From NCBI RefSeq assembly GCF_019029495.1, contig NZ_JAERQM010000004.1:354880-418879 (forward strand): DNA of 64,000 nucleotides. The letters run 5' to 3'. The notes beneath the pieces were generated by a model, which was not told the DNA's origin, did no database searches, and saw only the letters and a program-made list of their open reading frames with translations. Positions within the stretch are counted from its first letter, which is position 1. Each line of letters starts with the position of its first letter. This document shows, in pieces, positions 42,815 to 51,724 of the stretch. The translations under genes and the position numbers were made by a program. This stretch comes from Falsiroseomonas oleicola (GTDB lineage Bacteria; Pseudomonadota; Alphaproteobacteria; Acetobacterales; Acetobacteraceae).

Positions 42815-43602
42815 GCCGGGCGGCGCGCCCGCAGCATCAGCACGGCGCCCACCAGCATCATCGGCAGCGACAGCAACTGCCCCATGGTGGTGCCGGCGAG
42901 CAGGAAGCCGAGATGCGCATCCGGCTGGCGGAAGAACTCCCCGATGAAGCGCGCCAGCCCGTAGAAGGCCAGGAAGGCGCCCGTCACGAAGCCCTCCCTC
43001 TCACGCAGCGCCGGGATGCGGACCAGGATGTTCAGGATGATGAACAGCACCACCCCCTCCATCGCCGCCTGATAGAGCTGGCTGGGGTGCCGTGGCTCCG
43101 GCCCGCCGGTCGGGAAGACCATGGCCCAGGGCACGTCGCTGACGCGGCCCCAGAGCTCCCCATTCACGAAATTCGCCAACCGTCCGAGCCCAAGCCCGAT
43201 CGGCACCGCCGGCGCGATGCGGTCCCCGAAGCGCAGTGCCGGCAGCCCCTGGCGGCGGCAGAACCACAGCGCGGCGAGGATGACGCCGAGCATGCCGCCA
43301 TGGAAGGACATGCCCCCCTGCCAGACATACAGCGCCTCCCACGGCGCGGTGATGTAGTAGCCGGGGCGGTAGAACAGCACATAGCCCAGCCGCCCGCCGA
43401 GGATGATGCCGAGCGTCGCCCAGGTGATGAAGTCATCGAGCTGTTCGCGCGTCGCCGCCACCGGCGCCAGGGCGATCAGCCGGCGCGCCAGCATCCAGCC
43501 CAGGACGATGCCGACGATATAGGCCAGCGCGTACCAGCGCAGGGCGAAGGGGCCGATCTCGATCAGCACCGGGTCGATGACGGGGAAGGCGATCACGAAC
43601 AT
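42811..43602 (-). CDS. lgt: Prolipoprotein diacylglyceryl transferase
   Basis: This 263-residue inner-membrane enzyme transfers diacylglycerol to the lipobox cysteine of prolipoproteins. About seven helices are visible. The Lgt signature is [20 protein letters not shown], and the HGG motif is in [24 protein letters not shown] is the other conserved segment. It provides the first step of lipoprotein maturation for the several lipoproteins in this window. The start at 43602 opens directly into the first helix. Confidence 0.96.
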   Translation of the reverse strand: MFVIAFPVIDPVLIEIGPFALRWYALAYIVGIVLGWMLARRLIALAPVAATREQLDDFITWATLGIILGGRLGYVLFYRPGYYITAPWEALYVWQGGMSFHGGMLGVILAALWFCRRQGLPALRFGDRIAPAVPIGLGLGRLANFVNGELWGRVSDVPWAMVFPTGGPEPRHPSQLYQAAMEGVVLFIILNILVRIPALREREGFVTGAFLAFYGLARFIGEFFRQPDAHLGFLLAGTTMGQLLSLPMMLVGAVLMLRARRPA

Positions 43603-43611
43603 CTTTCCGGG

Positions 43612-44592
43612 TCACCTATGCGGGTCAGGGTTCAACAGGAAGTCCCGCACATAGCGGCCGACGCCGTCTTCCAGCGTCGTCGGCGCCCGGTCGAAGCCCG
43701 CCGCGCGCAGCTTCCCCATCGGGGCTTCCGTGAAATACTGGTATTTTCCGCGCAGGTCCGGCGGCATGTCGATGAATGCGATGCGGTCGTTCTGGCCCAG
43801 CCCGGCGAACATCGCCCGCACCAGGTCCAGGAAACTGCGCGCCTGGCCGGAGCCGATGTTGAACAGCCCGCTGACCTTCGGATGGTCGAGCAGCCAGAGC
43901 ATCGCCGCGACGCAGTCATCGACATGCACGAAGTCGCGCATCTGCGCGCCGTCCGCCACATCCGGCCGGTCGGAGCGGAACAGCCGGGCCGGCTCGCCGC
44001 GCTGCACTTCGTTGAACTTGTGAAACACCACGCTGGCCATGCGGCCCTTGTGGTATTCGTTCGGCCCATAGACGTTGAAGAAGCGCAGCCCGGCCCATTG
44101 CGGCGGGGCGGGATAGCCGCGCGCCAGCATCGCCGCGACACGCCGGTCGAAGGCCAGCTTTGACCAGCCATACAGGTTCAGCGGTCGCAGCGCCGCCAGT
44201 GCCGCCGCGCTGTCATCATCCGCGAAGCCCAGCGCGCCATCGCCATAGGTGGCGGCGGAGGAGGCGTAGATGAACGGAATGGCCCGTCGCGCGCATTCCG
44301 CCCAGAGCGCCAGCGGCAGGGTCAGGTTGGTGGCGGCCACCAGATCGCCATCGGTCGCCGTGGTCGCGCTGATCGCACCCATATGCAGCACGGCGGAGAC
44401 CTTCGGCTGGCTCGCCCAGAAATCCGCCAGCGCTTCCGGCGGCAGCACCCCGGCGATGCCGTGCTTCGCCAGGTTGCGCCACTTCACCCCTTCGCGCAGC
44501 CGGTCCACCACCAGAACCTCCGCCCCCCGGTCACAGAGTGCGGCGACCAGGTTGGACCCGATGAAACCGGCGCCGCCGGTCACGACATACAT
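43612..44592 (-). CDS. hldD: ADP-L-glycero-D-manno-heptose 6-epimerase
   Basis: This 326-residue extended SDR epimerises the heptose precursor of LPS inner core. MYVVTGGAGFIGSNLVAAL holds the cofactor motif, the Ser is in IYASSAATYG, and Tyr-x3-Lys is in LYGWSKLAFD. GLRFFNVYGPNEYHKGRMAS is characteristic of HldD/RfaD. The other heptose genes are not adjacent. It diverges from ubiK, with 105 bp between starts, a gap rich in hairpins (44613-44633 and 44645-44662). Confidence 0.94.
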   Translation of the reverse strand: MYVVTGGAGFIGSNLVAALCDRGAEVLVVDRLREGVKWRNLAKHGIAGVLPPEALADFWASQPKVSAVLHMGAISATTATDGDLVAATNLTLPLALWAECARRAIPFIYASSAATYGDGALGFADDDSAAALAALRPLNLYGWSKLAFDRRVAAMLARGYPAPPQWAGLRFFNVYGPNEYHKGRMASVVFHKFNEVQRGEPARLFRSDRPDVADGAQMRDFVHVDDCVAAMLWLLDHPKVSGLFNIGSGQARSFLDLVRAMFAGLGQNDRIAFIDMPPDLRGKYQYFTEAPMGKLRAAGFDRAPTTLEDGVGRYVRDFLLNPDPHR

Positions 44593-44697
44593 CGGTGGTT
44601 GTCCCTTCGTGCCGCGGCGCTTATCTCGCCGCGACCGGGGTATAGGCCGCGGCGTCGCGGCCGGACAAGGCACGGACAGATCAGGCAGGAGGTCGTG

Positions 44698-45099
44698 ATG
44701 ACCAGTGAAACCGGACCCGGCGGCATGGGCGGCAGCGGCACGGGTGGGGGCACCAGCGGCGGCCCCGGCGGGGGGGCGGGTGGCGGACCCTTCGGCGGGC
44801 AGGGGCCGAAGCGCGGCCTGTTCGACGACCTCGCGGGCATGGCCGGCGGCGCGTTTTCCGTCCTGGCCGGCGCGCGGGCGGAGGCGGAGGCGATGGGCCG
44901 CGCGCAACTCGACGCCATGGTGCAGCGGCTGGACCTGGTGAAGCGCGAGGATCTCGACGCCGCCCTGGAAGTGGCGCGCCGGGCGCGCGAGCAGGCCGAG
45001 GCGCTGGAGACCCGCGTCGCGGCGCTGGAGGCGAAGCTGACGGCGGCGGACACGGCACCGCCGGCCAACGATCCCGGCCTCGCGGCGGATGGCGGCTGA
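44698..45099 (+). CDS. ubiK: UbiK-family accessory factor (YqiC-like)
   Basis: This protein has 133 residues. A long Gly/Thr/Ser-rich start is followed by RGLFDDLAGMAGGAFSVLAG and a C-terminal coiled coil (VKREDLDAALEVARRAREQA and EALETRVAALEAKL). This is the membrane-fusogenic BMFP/UbiK family, needed for efficient ubiquinone synthesis. AGGAGG five bases before the ATG fixes the start. The glycine-rich head, about 40 residues, is longer than in E. coli UbiK. Its neighbourhood with ybjN and proC is a recurring alphaproteobacterial arrangement. Confidence 0.87.
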   Translation: MTSETGPGGMGGSGTGGGTSGGPGGGAGGGPFGGQGPKRGLFDDLAGMAGGAFSVLAGARAEAEAMGRAQLDAMVQRLDLVKREDLDAALEVARRAREQAEALETRVAALEAKLTAADTAPPANDPGLAADGG

Positions 45100-45265
45100 G
45101 TCGCATCCGGTTTCGCCGACTCGGCCGGCAAGTCCTTGAGCCGGTCATCAAAGCGGCGCTTGCGGTGCCATTTCGCACCTGCGTAGTCTACCCGTAGTGG
45201 CGATTCGGGCGGCCCCCTCCCACCATCAGGGGGGTGGCGCCCGGACGGGCGAAGGAGGTGCCGCG

Positions 45266-45772
45266 ATGTCCGCTTACGTCGGATACGAGGAACGCGACCG
45301 GTCCGCGAACCCCCTCGATGTGCTGGAACAGATCGTGACGGCCAATGAATGGGCCTTCGATCGGCGCTCGGACAGCGAGATGGCGGCCGAGGCACCCGGC
45401 AAATGGTGCGACTACGGGCTGTATTTTTCCTGGTCGCAGGAAATCAGCGCCATGCACTTCTCCTGCAGCTTCGACATGAAGGTGCCCCCCGGCAAGCGGG
45501 AGAAGCTGTTCGAACTGCTGGCCCTGGCCAATGAGAAGCTCTGGATCGGCCATTTCGGCCTGGACAGCGACGATGGCATGCCGGTGTTCCGCCACGCCGT
45601 GCTGCTGCGCGGTGCGCCGGGCGCCTCCGCCGAGAGCCTGGAGGATATGGTGGATATCGCGCTGACCGAGTGTGAGCGCTTCTTCCCGGCCTTCCAGTTC
45701 GTCCTCTGGGGCGGCAAGCCGCCGGCGGAGGCCCTGCAGGCGGCCATGTTGGATTGTGTCGGCGAGGCCTGA
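45266..45772 (+). CDS. YbjN-domain protein
   Basis: This 168-residue protein is of the YbjN family, a chaperone-like alpha/beta fold. NPLDVLEQIVTANEWAFDRR opens it, and WCDYGLYFSWSQEISAMHFS and FVLWGGKPPAEALQAAMLD are the conserved ends. AGGAGG sits seven bases before the ATG at 45266; an upstream in-frame start has no support. It is probably transcribed with the following proC, 55 bp away. Its precise role is unknown. Confidence 0.88.
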   Translation: MSAYVGYEERDRSANPLDVLEQIVTANEWAFDRRSDSEMAAEAPGKWCDYGLYFSWSQEISAMHFSCSFDMKVPPGKREKLFELLALANEKLWIGHFGLDSDDGMPVFRHAVLLRGAPGASAESLEDMVDIALTECERFFPAFQFVLWGGKPPAEALQAAMLDCVGEA

Positions 45773-45827
45773 TGGGCTTCGCGACGCCGGCTTGCCAAAC
45801 CGCGTCCTGGCGGCAAGGCTCGCCGTC

Positions 45828-46628
45828 ATGACCGAAACGCTCCCTCCTTTGCTTCTCATCGGCTGCGGCAAGATGGGCGGCGCCATGCTGGCCGGCTGGC
45901 GCGAACGCGGCCTGGGCGAGACCCTGGTGGTGGACCCCTTCGCCACCGGGCCGATCCCCGGCGCCACCCTGCTGCGCGACGCGGCCGAGATCCCGGCGGG
46001 CTTCGCCCCCGCCGCCGTGGTGCTGGCGACCAAGCCGCAGGAGGCCCCGGCCAGCCTGCCGACCTATGCCCGCTTCGCCGGCTCGGCGGTGTTCGTCTCC
46101 ATCATGGCCGGCAAGACGGTGGGCTTCATGCAGGGGCTGCTGGGGCAGGGGGCGGCGGTCGTCCGCGCCATGCCGAATACCCCGGCCGCCGTGCGCCAGG
46201 GCTTTACCGTCGCCTTCGCCGGCCCGGGCGTTTCCCCCAGCCAGCGCGGCCTGGCCGACACGCTGCTGGCCGCGACCGGGGAGGTCGACTGGGTGGCGGA
46301 GGAGGGGTTGCTCGACCCCGTCACCGCCGTCTCCGGCGGCGGCCCCGCCTATGTCTTCCTGCTGGCCGAGTTGCTGGAGGCCGCGGCGGTGGAACAGGGC
46401 ATCCCGGCCGACCTCGCCCGCCGCATGGCGCGCGCCACCGTCGCGGGGTCCGGCGCGCTGCTGGCGGCGAGCACGGAGGATGCGGCGCAGCTCCGCAAGA
46501 ACGTCACCAGCCCGAAGGGCACCACCGAACGGGCCTTGGCCGTGCTGATGGCGCAGCAGGCCTGGCCGGACAGCATTTCCAAGGCGATCGCCGCCGCCAC
46601 GGCGCGATCGCGTGAGCTTGCCGGGTAA
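45828..46628 (+). CDS. proC: Pyrroline-5-carboxylate reductase
   Basis: This 266-residue enzyme makes proline from pyrroline-5-carboxylate with NAD(P)H. LLIGCGKMGGAMLAGW is the Rossmann motif, VLATKPQE the strand-4 block, VRAMPNTPAAVRQGFT the conserved loop, and TAVSGGGPAYVFLLAELLEAA with LRKNVTSPKGTTERAL the C-terminal signature. AAGG precedes the ATG. It follows the ybjN gene and may share its transcript. Confidence 0.95.
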   Translation: MTETLPPLLLIGCGKMGGAMLAGWRERGLGETLVVDPFATGPIPGATLLRDAAEIPAGFAPAAVVLATKPQEAPASLPTYARFAGSAVFVSIMAGKTVGFMQGLLGQGAAVVRAMPNTPAAVRQGFTVAFAGPGVSPSQRGLADTLLAATGEVDWVAEEGLLDPVTAVSGGGPAYVFLLAELLEAAAVEQGIPADLARRMARATVAGSGALLAASTEDAAQLRKNVTSPKGTTERALAVLMAQQAWPDSISKAIAAATARSRELAG

Positions 46629-46679
46629 ATCCGCATCCCCCCCATTGGCGTCGGGCGCCCGCGCCCCCAACATCCAGGC

Positions 46680-47276
46680 ATGGACGCTTCCGACTCCAGG
46701 CTGCTGGATGCCCTTTTCGCCGTGATCGCCGAGCATGGCTGGCGCGGTGTGACGCCCGGCCGGCTCTCCGCCCTGTCCGGCATCCCAACCCGCGAGCTGG
46801 TGCGCCGCTTTCCCTCCCGCCTCGACCTGCTGCGTTTGCATGGGGAGGCGGTGGCTTCGCATGTGGCGGCGGAGACGGTGCCGGGGCAGGGCGGCACGCC
46901 GCGTGACCGGGTGTTCGATGTGCTGATGCGCGGCGTCGATGCCCTGGTGCCGCACCGCGCCGGCATGCTGCGGCTGATCGCCGATATGCGTCGTGACGGC
47001 GTGCTGGCCGCGGCGCTGTTCCCGATCCTGCAGCGCAGCATGTCCCGGATGCTGGAGGCGGCGGAGCTGGACGCCAGCGGCCTTCAGGGGCGGCTGCGCG
47101 CGGCCGGGCTGGTCGGTGTCTGGCTGATGACGATCCGGGCCTGGGAAAAGGATGAGAGTGTCGATCTCGGCACCACCATGGCGGCGCTGGACCGGGCACT
47201 CGACCGGGCGGAGCAGACCGCCCGCAGCCTCAACATCGACCCTGGCGACCTGGCGCTGCCGCCGGCCGAGGCCTGA
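46680..47276 (+). CDS. TetR-like regulator
   Basis: This 198-residue protein has an N-terminal helix-turn-helix (LLDALFAVIAEHGWRGVTPGRLSALSGIPTRELVRRFPS) with the TetR spacing, and a helical ligand domain with a distal FPILQRSMSRMLEAAELD. The HTH is atypical at the turn (IPTRELVRRF). It may control the following phasin gene, though no operator was identified. A COQ9-like assignment is possible because the C-terminal domain resembles that fold in length and composition; I prefer TetR. Confidence 0.7.
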   Translation: MDASDSRLLDALFAVIAEHGWRGVTPGRLSALSGIPTRELVRRFPSRLDLLRLHGEAVASHVAAETVPGQGGTPRDRVFDVLMRGVDALVPHRAGMLRLIADMRRDGVLAAALFPILQRSMSRMLEAAELDASGLQGRLRAAGLVGVWLMTIRAWEKDESVDLGTTMAALDRALDRAEQTARSLNIDPGDLALPPAEA

Positions 47277-47420
47277 CGGCCGGCCGGGTTTCACCCTGCG
47301 GGACGCGGTCCTGGGTATCCCGCATGTTTTTTGTGCAGTGCATCATTCGCCGCCTTCTCCCGCCATCGGCGCCCGGCTAAACACTCTTTCATTCTTCCCC
47401 CCTTCGAGGAGCCTGACGCG

Positions 47421-47852
47421 ATGTCCGACCGCTTTGGCATGAAGCCCGACGAGATGATGCGCATGCTGTCCGAATTCCGCCTGCCCGCCATGCCGGATAT
47501 GTCCGGCCTGGCCGAGGCGCAGCGCCGGAACCTGGAGGCCCTGTCCAATGCCAACCGCGTGGCCCTGGAAGGCGCGCAGGCCGTGGGGCGCCGGCATATG
47601 GAAATCCTCCAGGCCTCGATGGCGGAGATGACGGATGCGATCCGTGCGATGTCCGGCACCGAAAGCCCGCAGGTCCGCGCGGCCAAGCAGGCCGAGATGC
47701 TGAAGTCCGCCTATGAGCGCGCGGTGGCGAACATGAAGGAGGTCGCCGACCTCATCCAGAACTCCAATTCCGAGGCGCTGGGCGTGCTGAACAAGCGCTT
47801 CACGGAAGCCATGGACGAGGTGAAGACCCTGGTCGCCCAGCAGAAGGGCTGA
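47421..47852 (+). CDS. Phasin-family protein
   Basis: This 143-residue amphipathic helical protein has the phasin pattern: NLEALSNANRVALEGAQAVG and VANMKEVADLIQNSNSEALG are the repeated heptad-like helices that coat polyhydroxyalkanoate granules. GAGGAG lies nine bases upstream of the ATG. The gap before it (47277-47420) contains TTTTTTGTGCAGTGCATC, an AT-richer stretch that could hold the promoter and a PhaR-like site. It converges with the histidine kinase gene across a terminator hairpin. Confidence 0.85.
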   Translation: MSDRFGMKPDEMMRMLSEFRLPAMPDMSGLAEAQRRNLEALSNANRVALEGAQAVGRRHMEILQASMAEMTDAIRAMSGTESPQVRAAKQAEMLKSAYERAVANMKEVADLIQNSNSEALGVLNKRFTEAMDEVKTLVAQQKG

Positions 47853-47857
47853 TTTTG

Positions 47858-47877
47858 GGGGGGCGGGCGCGCCCCCC
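47858..47877. terminator. G-rich hairpin between convergent genes
   Basis: GGGGGGCG (47858-47865) pairs with CGCCCCCC (47870-47877) around GGCG, between the phasin stop and the histidine-kinase stop at 47879. Its position and 8-base GC stem suit a bidirectional terminator; the only T-run (TTTT) lies before the stem on the plus strand. Confidence 0.6.
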
Positions 47878-47878
47878 G

Positions 47879-49285
47879 CTAAACTGGCAGCCGGATGCGG
47901 GCCCGCAGCCCACCGAGCGGGCTCGCCTCCAGCACGATGTCGCCGCCATGCGACCGCGCGATGTCGCGCGCAATGGCCAGGCCGAGCCCGGTTCCGCCGG
48001 CCGAGAGGGTGGCGAAAGGCCGAAAAGCCTCCTCCCGCAACTCTTCCGGAATGCCGGGGCCGTCATCATCCACGGTGACCTGCGCCCAGGCGATGCCGTC
48101 GCCGCGCGGAATCTCGGCGACGCCAATATCGATGCGCCGCGCATGCTTGCGCGCATTGTCGATCAGATTGGCGAGGCAGCGCCGCAGCGCATCCGGCCGC
48201 AAGGGCAGCACGAGGCTTTCCGGTACCCGCACCAGGACCTGCGCCCCATCACGCGGTGACTTTCGCGCCACCTCGCTGACCAGCGCGGCAAGGTCGGTCG
48301 GCTGGGTCTGCTCCTGCGCCTCGCCGCGCGCGAAAGCGAGGTAGACGGCGATCATCCGCTCCATCTCCTCCACATCTTCCGTCAGCGCGGCGACATCCGC
48401 CTCCGTTTCCGGCGCATGCGGCAGCATGGCCAAGGCCAGCCGCATGCGGGTCAGCGGGGTGCGCAGGTCGTGGCTGATGCCGGCCAGCATATCCGTGCGC
48501 TGGCCGATGAAGCGACGGATGCGGTCCTGCATGCGGTTGAAGGCGCTGGCCGCCTGGCGCACCTCGCTCGCGCCCTCCGGCTTCATCTGCCCGATATCAC
48601 GCCCCAGCCCGAAGGCCTCCGCCGCGCCCGCCAGCCGGCGGATGGCGCGCACCTGGTTCTTCATGAACAGCGCCGCCACGCCGAACAGCAGCAGGGAGGA
48701 GCCGACAAGCCAGATGAAGAACAAATACAGCGTGCCGGTGAACAGCCTTTTGCGCGGCGCCTCCACATGCAGCACGCCATCGGGCAGTTGGATGCGGATG
48801 ATGACGCTGCGCCGGTCGGACTGCCAATCGGCATCGAAGGGCCGCCGCACCCGCTCCGCCATCGCATGCGCCAGGTCATCCTCCAGCGGCAGCAGGGGCA
48901 GGGAGGCGGCGCGATCCGGCGTGGCGCCGAGGCTGGCCCCGCCCTCGAAGGCCAGGCCGAGATCCAGGCGCCAGGAGGCGTCGCGGAACAGCCAGGCCCG
49001 GTCGGCCGGGTCGGGCATGCGCTGCATGATCTCGATGACCATGCCGATCTCGCCCGCCACGCCGCCGGCCAGGCGGCGGGAGATGACGTCGAGGTGGTTG
49101 CCGTAGAACAGTTGCAGGGCGACCCCCTGCAGGATCAGCAGCGGCAGCAGGATGATCAGCAGCGACCGGCCGAGCAGGCCACGCGGCAGCAACGGGCGCA
49201 GCCCCTGGCCGAAGGCACGCACCGGTCGCGCCGGCTTCGCCACCGGCTGTTCCGCGGGCGTCGCGGGCGCCGGGATGTCGCTCAT
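47879..49285 (-). CDS. Membrane sensor histidine kinase (EnvZ-like)
   Basis: This 468-residue kinase has transmembrane helices at about residues 41-60 and 183-206, with a periplasmic sensor between them and a HAMP segment after. The phosphorylated His is His272 in GISHDLRTPLTRMRLALAML. CLANLIDNARKHA is the N box, VDDDGPGIPEE the G1 box, and GGTGLGLAIARDIARSHGG the G2 region. The cytoplasmic N-terminus is 40 residues long and Pro/Ala-rich. Its start overlaps the response-regulator stop (ATGA), so the pair is coupled. Confidence 0.93.
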   Translation of the reverse strand: MSDIPAPATPAEQPVAKPARPVRAFGQGLRPLLPRGLLGRSLLIILLPLLILQGVALQLFYGNHLDVISRRLAGGVAGEIGMVIEIMQRMPDPADRAWLFRDASWRLDLGLAFEGGASLGATPDRAASLPLLPLEDDLAHAMAERVRRPFDADWQSDRRSVIIRIQLPDGVLHVEAPRKRLFTGTLYLFFIWLVGSSLLLFGVAALFMKNQVRAIRRLAGAAEAFGLGRDIGQMKPEGASEVRQAASAFNRMQDRIRRFIGQRTDMLAGISHDLRTPLTRMRLALAMLPHAPETEADVAALTEDVEEMERMIAVYLAFARGEAQEQTQPTDLAALVSEVARKSPRDGAQVLVRVPESLVLPLRPDALRRCLANLIDNARKHARRIDIGVAEIPRGDGIAWAQVTVDDDGPGIPEELREEAFRPFATLSAGGTGLGLAIARDIARSHGGDIVLEASPLGGLRARIRLPV

Positions 49286-49989
49286 GGGCCCGGCCGCAGC
49301 ACATAGCCGCGATGGCGCACCGTCTGCACGAAGCGCGGCTCACGCGGATCGGGCTCGATCTTGCGGCGCAGGCGGGTCACCTGGACGTCGATGGCACGCT
49401 CCCCGGCCTCCGGCGTGCCCAGCGCCTCGGCGATCTCCTCCCGGCTCAGCACGTCATTCGGGCGCCGGGCGAGGGCCAGCAGCAGCGACTGTTCGCCGCC
49501 GGTCAGCCGCACCACGCCTTCCGGTCCGCGCAATTCCGCCCGCTGCGGGTCGAACCAGCGCAGACCGAGCTGCACCGGGCCGCCGGACAGGTCCGCCACG
49601 GGCGGCGGCGCGGCGCGGCGCAGGATGGTGCGGATGCGCAGCGCCAGCTCGCGCGGGTCGAAGGGCTTGGCGAGGTAGTCATCGACGCCGTGTTCGAAGC
49701 CGATGACGCGATCATCCGGCGCACCGCGTGCGGTCAGCATCAGGATCGGCACGTCCTGCCCCTCCCGCCGCAGGCTTTCGGTCAGTTCCAGGCCGCTTTC
49801 GCCGGGCATCATCACATCCAGCACCATCAGATCGAAGCTGACCGAGGCCAGGGCGTGGCGGGCGGCGGCGGCATCCGCCGCGGCGGTGATCCGGAAGCCC
49901 TGCTCGGTCAGGAAGCGCTGGAGCAGGGCGCGCAGCCGGGCATCGTCATCGACGACGAGAAGATGCGGTGCATCGGCGCTGAGCGTCAT
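49282..49989 (-). CDS. OmpR-family response regulator
   Basis: This 235-residue regulator has an N-terminal receiver: acidic pocket in LLVVDDDARLR, phospho-acceptor Asp58 in LMVLDVMMPGESG, and Lys108 in DYLAKPFDPREL. A C-terminal winged helix follows (VLSREEIAEALGTPEAGERAIDVQVTRLRRKIE), ending RFVQTVRHRGYVL. It is the partner of the downstream kinase and overlaps the MarR gene upstream (ATGA). The output genes are unknown. Confidence 0.95.
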   Translation of the reverse strand: MTLSADAPHLLVVDDDARLRALLQRFLTEQGFRITAAADAAAARHALASVSFDLMVLDVMMPGESGLELTESLRREGQDVPILMLTARGAPDDRVIGFEHGVDDYLAKPFDPRELALRIRTILRRAAPPPVADLSGGPVQLGLRWFDPQRAELRGPEGVVRLTGGEQSLLLALARRPNDVLSREEIAEALGTPEAGERAIDVQVTRLRRKIEPDPREPRFVQTVRHRGYVLRPGP

Positions 49990-50552
49990 CGTGCGGCCTC
50001 CGGCCCTGGCCCCGCTTCCAGCCGCGCCAGGGCAGTGCGGGCATCTTCCCCCATCAGGCCGCGCATGACGCGCCGAAAACCCTCCACGGCCTGGGGGCCG
50101 GCCTCGCGATAGGCGCGCATCACCGTGTCCCGCTGCCGTTCGAACAGGCTGCGCTCCAGCGCCGCGCCCTTCTCGGTCAGGGTCAGCAGGCGCTGGCGGC
50201 GGTCGCTGCGGCCCGGGCTCTGGGTGACGAAGCCTTCCTCCACCAGCGGGGTCAGCACCCGGCCGAGCGACTGCTTGGTGATGCCGAGGATGCCGAGCAG
50301 GTCGCCCACGGTGATTCCCGGCTGGCGGCCGACGAAATGCAGCACCCGGTGATGCGCCCGGCCCATGTCGAGCCCGGCGAGCAGCGCATCGGCGCCGGCG
50401 GTGAAGTCGCGATAGCCGAAGAACAGCAGGTCCTGCGCCAGGCGCAGCTCCTCCTCCCGCAGGAACAGAAGGTTGCGGCCGGCGCGGTCTTCCTCCCGCG
50501 CCGGGGACGGGCGGGGTCGGGTGGGGGCCGAGATGTCAGGTTCTGGCGGCAT
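49986..50552 (-). CDS. MarR-family transcriptional regulator
   Basis: This 188-residue winged-helix regulator has the recognition region GRAHHRVLHFVGRQPGITVGDLLGILGITKQSLGRVLTPLVEEGFV, followed by the wing SPGRSDRRQRLLTLTEKGAA. A 40-residue N-terminal extension precedes it. It starts the operon marR-ompR-kinase, all joined by ATGA overlaps. An unusual combination of a ligand-sensing repressor with a two-component pair suggests that the three act on one response. Confidence 0.88.
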   Translation of the reverse strand: MPPEPDISAPTRPRPSPAREEDRAGRNLLFLREEELRLAQDLLFFGYRDFTAGADALLAGLDMGRAHHRVLHFVGRQPGITVGDLLGILGITKQSLGRVLTPLVEEGFVTQSPGRSDRRQRLLTLTEKGAALERSLFERQRDTVMRAYREAGPQAVEGFRRVMRGLMGEDARTALARLEAGPGPEAAR

Positions 50553-50606
50553 GGCCGATACGCGTTCCCATGAGCTTCCGATCCCCGACAGATGCGCCGG
50601 TGGCCT

Positions 50607-50625
50607 TGGTGGGTCGTGCCCACCA
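50607..50625. promoter_or_regulatory. Hairpin in a divergent gap
   Basis: TGGTGGG (50607-50613) pairs with CCCACCA (50619-50625) around five bases, inside the 215-bp gap between the marR and GNAT starts. It may be a leader hairpin or operator. I saw no other clear signal in this gap apart from CGATATAGGG near 50647, which could be part of a promoter. Confidence 0.35.
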
Positions 50626-50767
50626 TCGCGCTATGCGTCTTCCCCCGATATAGGGCACGGGCGCGGGAACGAGTAGCGATCAGCGATCCTGATGCGCGAT
50701 ACCGCCCACAGGAGAATGTTGGACAGATGCCGCCCATGCCCTTCGACCGCCGGCAGGCCCGCCGCCC

Positions 50768-51295
50768 ATGCCGCTGACGCTGCGCACGGCGCGGGTCGGC
50801 GATGTGGCGCGGATCAGCAAGCTGCATGCCGACCTCTGGCGCGACTCCCGCGCCGCCTTCTTCGACGCCGAATTCATCGAGGACCCGCTGGAAGCCGCGA
50901 TGGTGGCGCAGTGGCAGGAGTTGCTGCGCGGCCGCAAGCGCCCCGGCCAGGTGGTGGTGGCGATGACCGGCCATCAGTTGGAAGGCTTCGCCAATGCGGT
51001 GCTGGCGGCCGGCACGGCGCAGATCGACCATCTGGAGGTGCGGGAGAAGATGCGTGGGCGCGGCATCGGCCGGTCGCTGCTCGGCCTGCTGGCGCAGCGG
51101 ATGCGGCAGGATGGCGCGCGGGCCGCGACGCTCGCGGTGCCGGCGGGGGCGGAGGGGCTGGCCCGATTCGCCAAGCGCTTCGGCGGCATATTGGGGCCGG
51201 TGGTGGAGCGGGAGCGGGTTGGACACCCCATGCCGGAGCGCAGCATCGCCTGGGCCGATATCAACCGCCTGATCGGCGCCTGCGCGACGTCTTGA
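50768..51295 (+). CDS. GNAT-family N-acetyltransferase
   Basis: This 175-residue acetyltransferase has the acetyl-CoA loop RGRGIGRSLLGLLAQRM preceded by the strand DHLEVREKM. It opens PLTLRTARVGDVARISKLHADLW, the usual GNAT start. It probably acetylates an amine of a metabolite or protein; the substrate cannot be deduced. The ATG at 50768 has only a moderate ribosome site. It diverges from the marR operon. Confidence 0.85.
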   Translation: MPLTLRTARVGDVARISKLHADLWRDSRAAFFDAEFIEDPLEAAMVAQWQELLRGRKRPGQVVVAMTGHQLEGFANAVLAAGTAQIDHLEVREKMRGRGIGRSLLGLLAQRMRQDGARAATLAVPAGAEGLARFAKRFGGILGPVVERERVGHPMPERSIAWADINRLIGACATS

Positions 51296-51363
51296 AAACG
51301 TCGCTTGCGACCGGCGAGCCCGATCGCCTAAGGTCGGGCCTCTGGAACAAAACAGGCACAAAC

Positions 51364-51717
51364 ATGACGACCAGGGAAATCGCGGAGGCCTTCGCCGCGC
51401 TGTGCAAGGCCGACCAGCATGAGGAAGCCGGCGACCGTTTCTGGGCCGACGACGTGGTGAGCCGGGAGGCCATGGAAGGCCCAATGGCGGAACTCCGCGG
51501 CAAGGCGGCGGTGAAGGGCAAGGGCGAGTGGTGGTACGCCAACCACGAGATCCATTCCGCCACCACGGAAGGCCCCTTCGTGCATGGCGACCAGTTCGCC
51601 CTGCGCTTCGAGATGGACATCACGGTGAAGGAAACCGGCCAGCGCATCCAGATGGCCGAGATCGGCCTCTACACGGTCAAGGATGGCAAGGTGGTGGAGG
51701 AACGCTTCTTCTACTGA
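51364..51717 (+). CDS. NTF2/SnoaL-like protein
   Basis: This 117-residue protein has a cone-shaped alpha+beta fold of the SnoaL/NTF2 type: REIAEAFAALCKADQHEEAG, FWADDVVSREAMEGPMAE, FALRFEMDITVKETGQRI and GLYTVKDGKVVEERFFY match the helix-strand order. Members bind or isomerise small hydrophobic ligands, but many are uncharacterised. The stop is followed after 7 bp by the hairpin element at 51725. Confidence 0.85.
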   Translation: MTTREIAEAFAALCKADQHEEAGDRFWADDVVSREAMEGPMAELRGKAAVKGKGEWWYANHEIHSATTEGPFVHGDQFALRFEMDITVKETGQRIQMAEIGLYTVKDGKVVEERFFY

Positions 51718-51724
51718 TACTAAC

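Noticed and set aside
44593-44697. A third copy of the multi-hairpin element, because of CGCGGCG-CTTATCT-CGCCGCG
   Set aside because: The hairpins resemble it superficially, but none of the conserved linkers is present.
50553-50767. A tRNA-like fold or small gene in the divergent gap
   Set aside because: There is a single 7-bp hairpin and no cloverleaf; the open frame continuing into the GNAT gene is a shadow.
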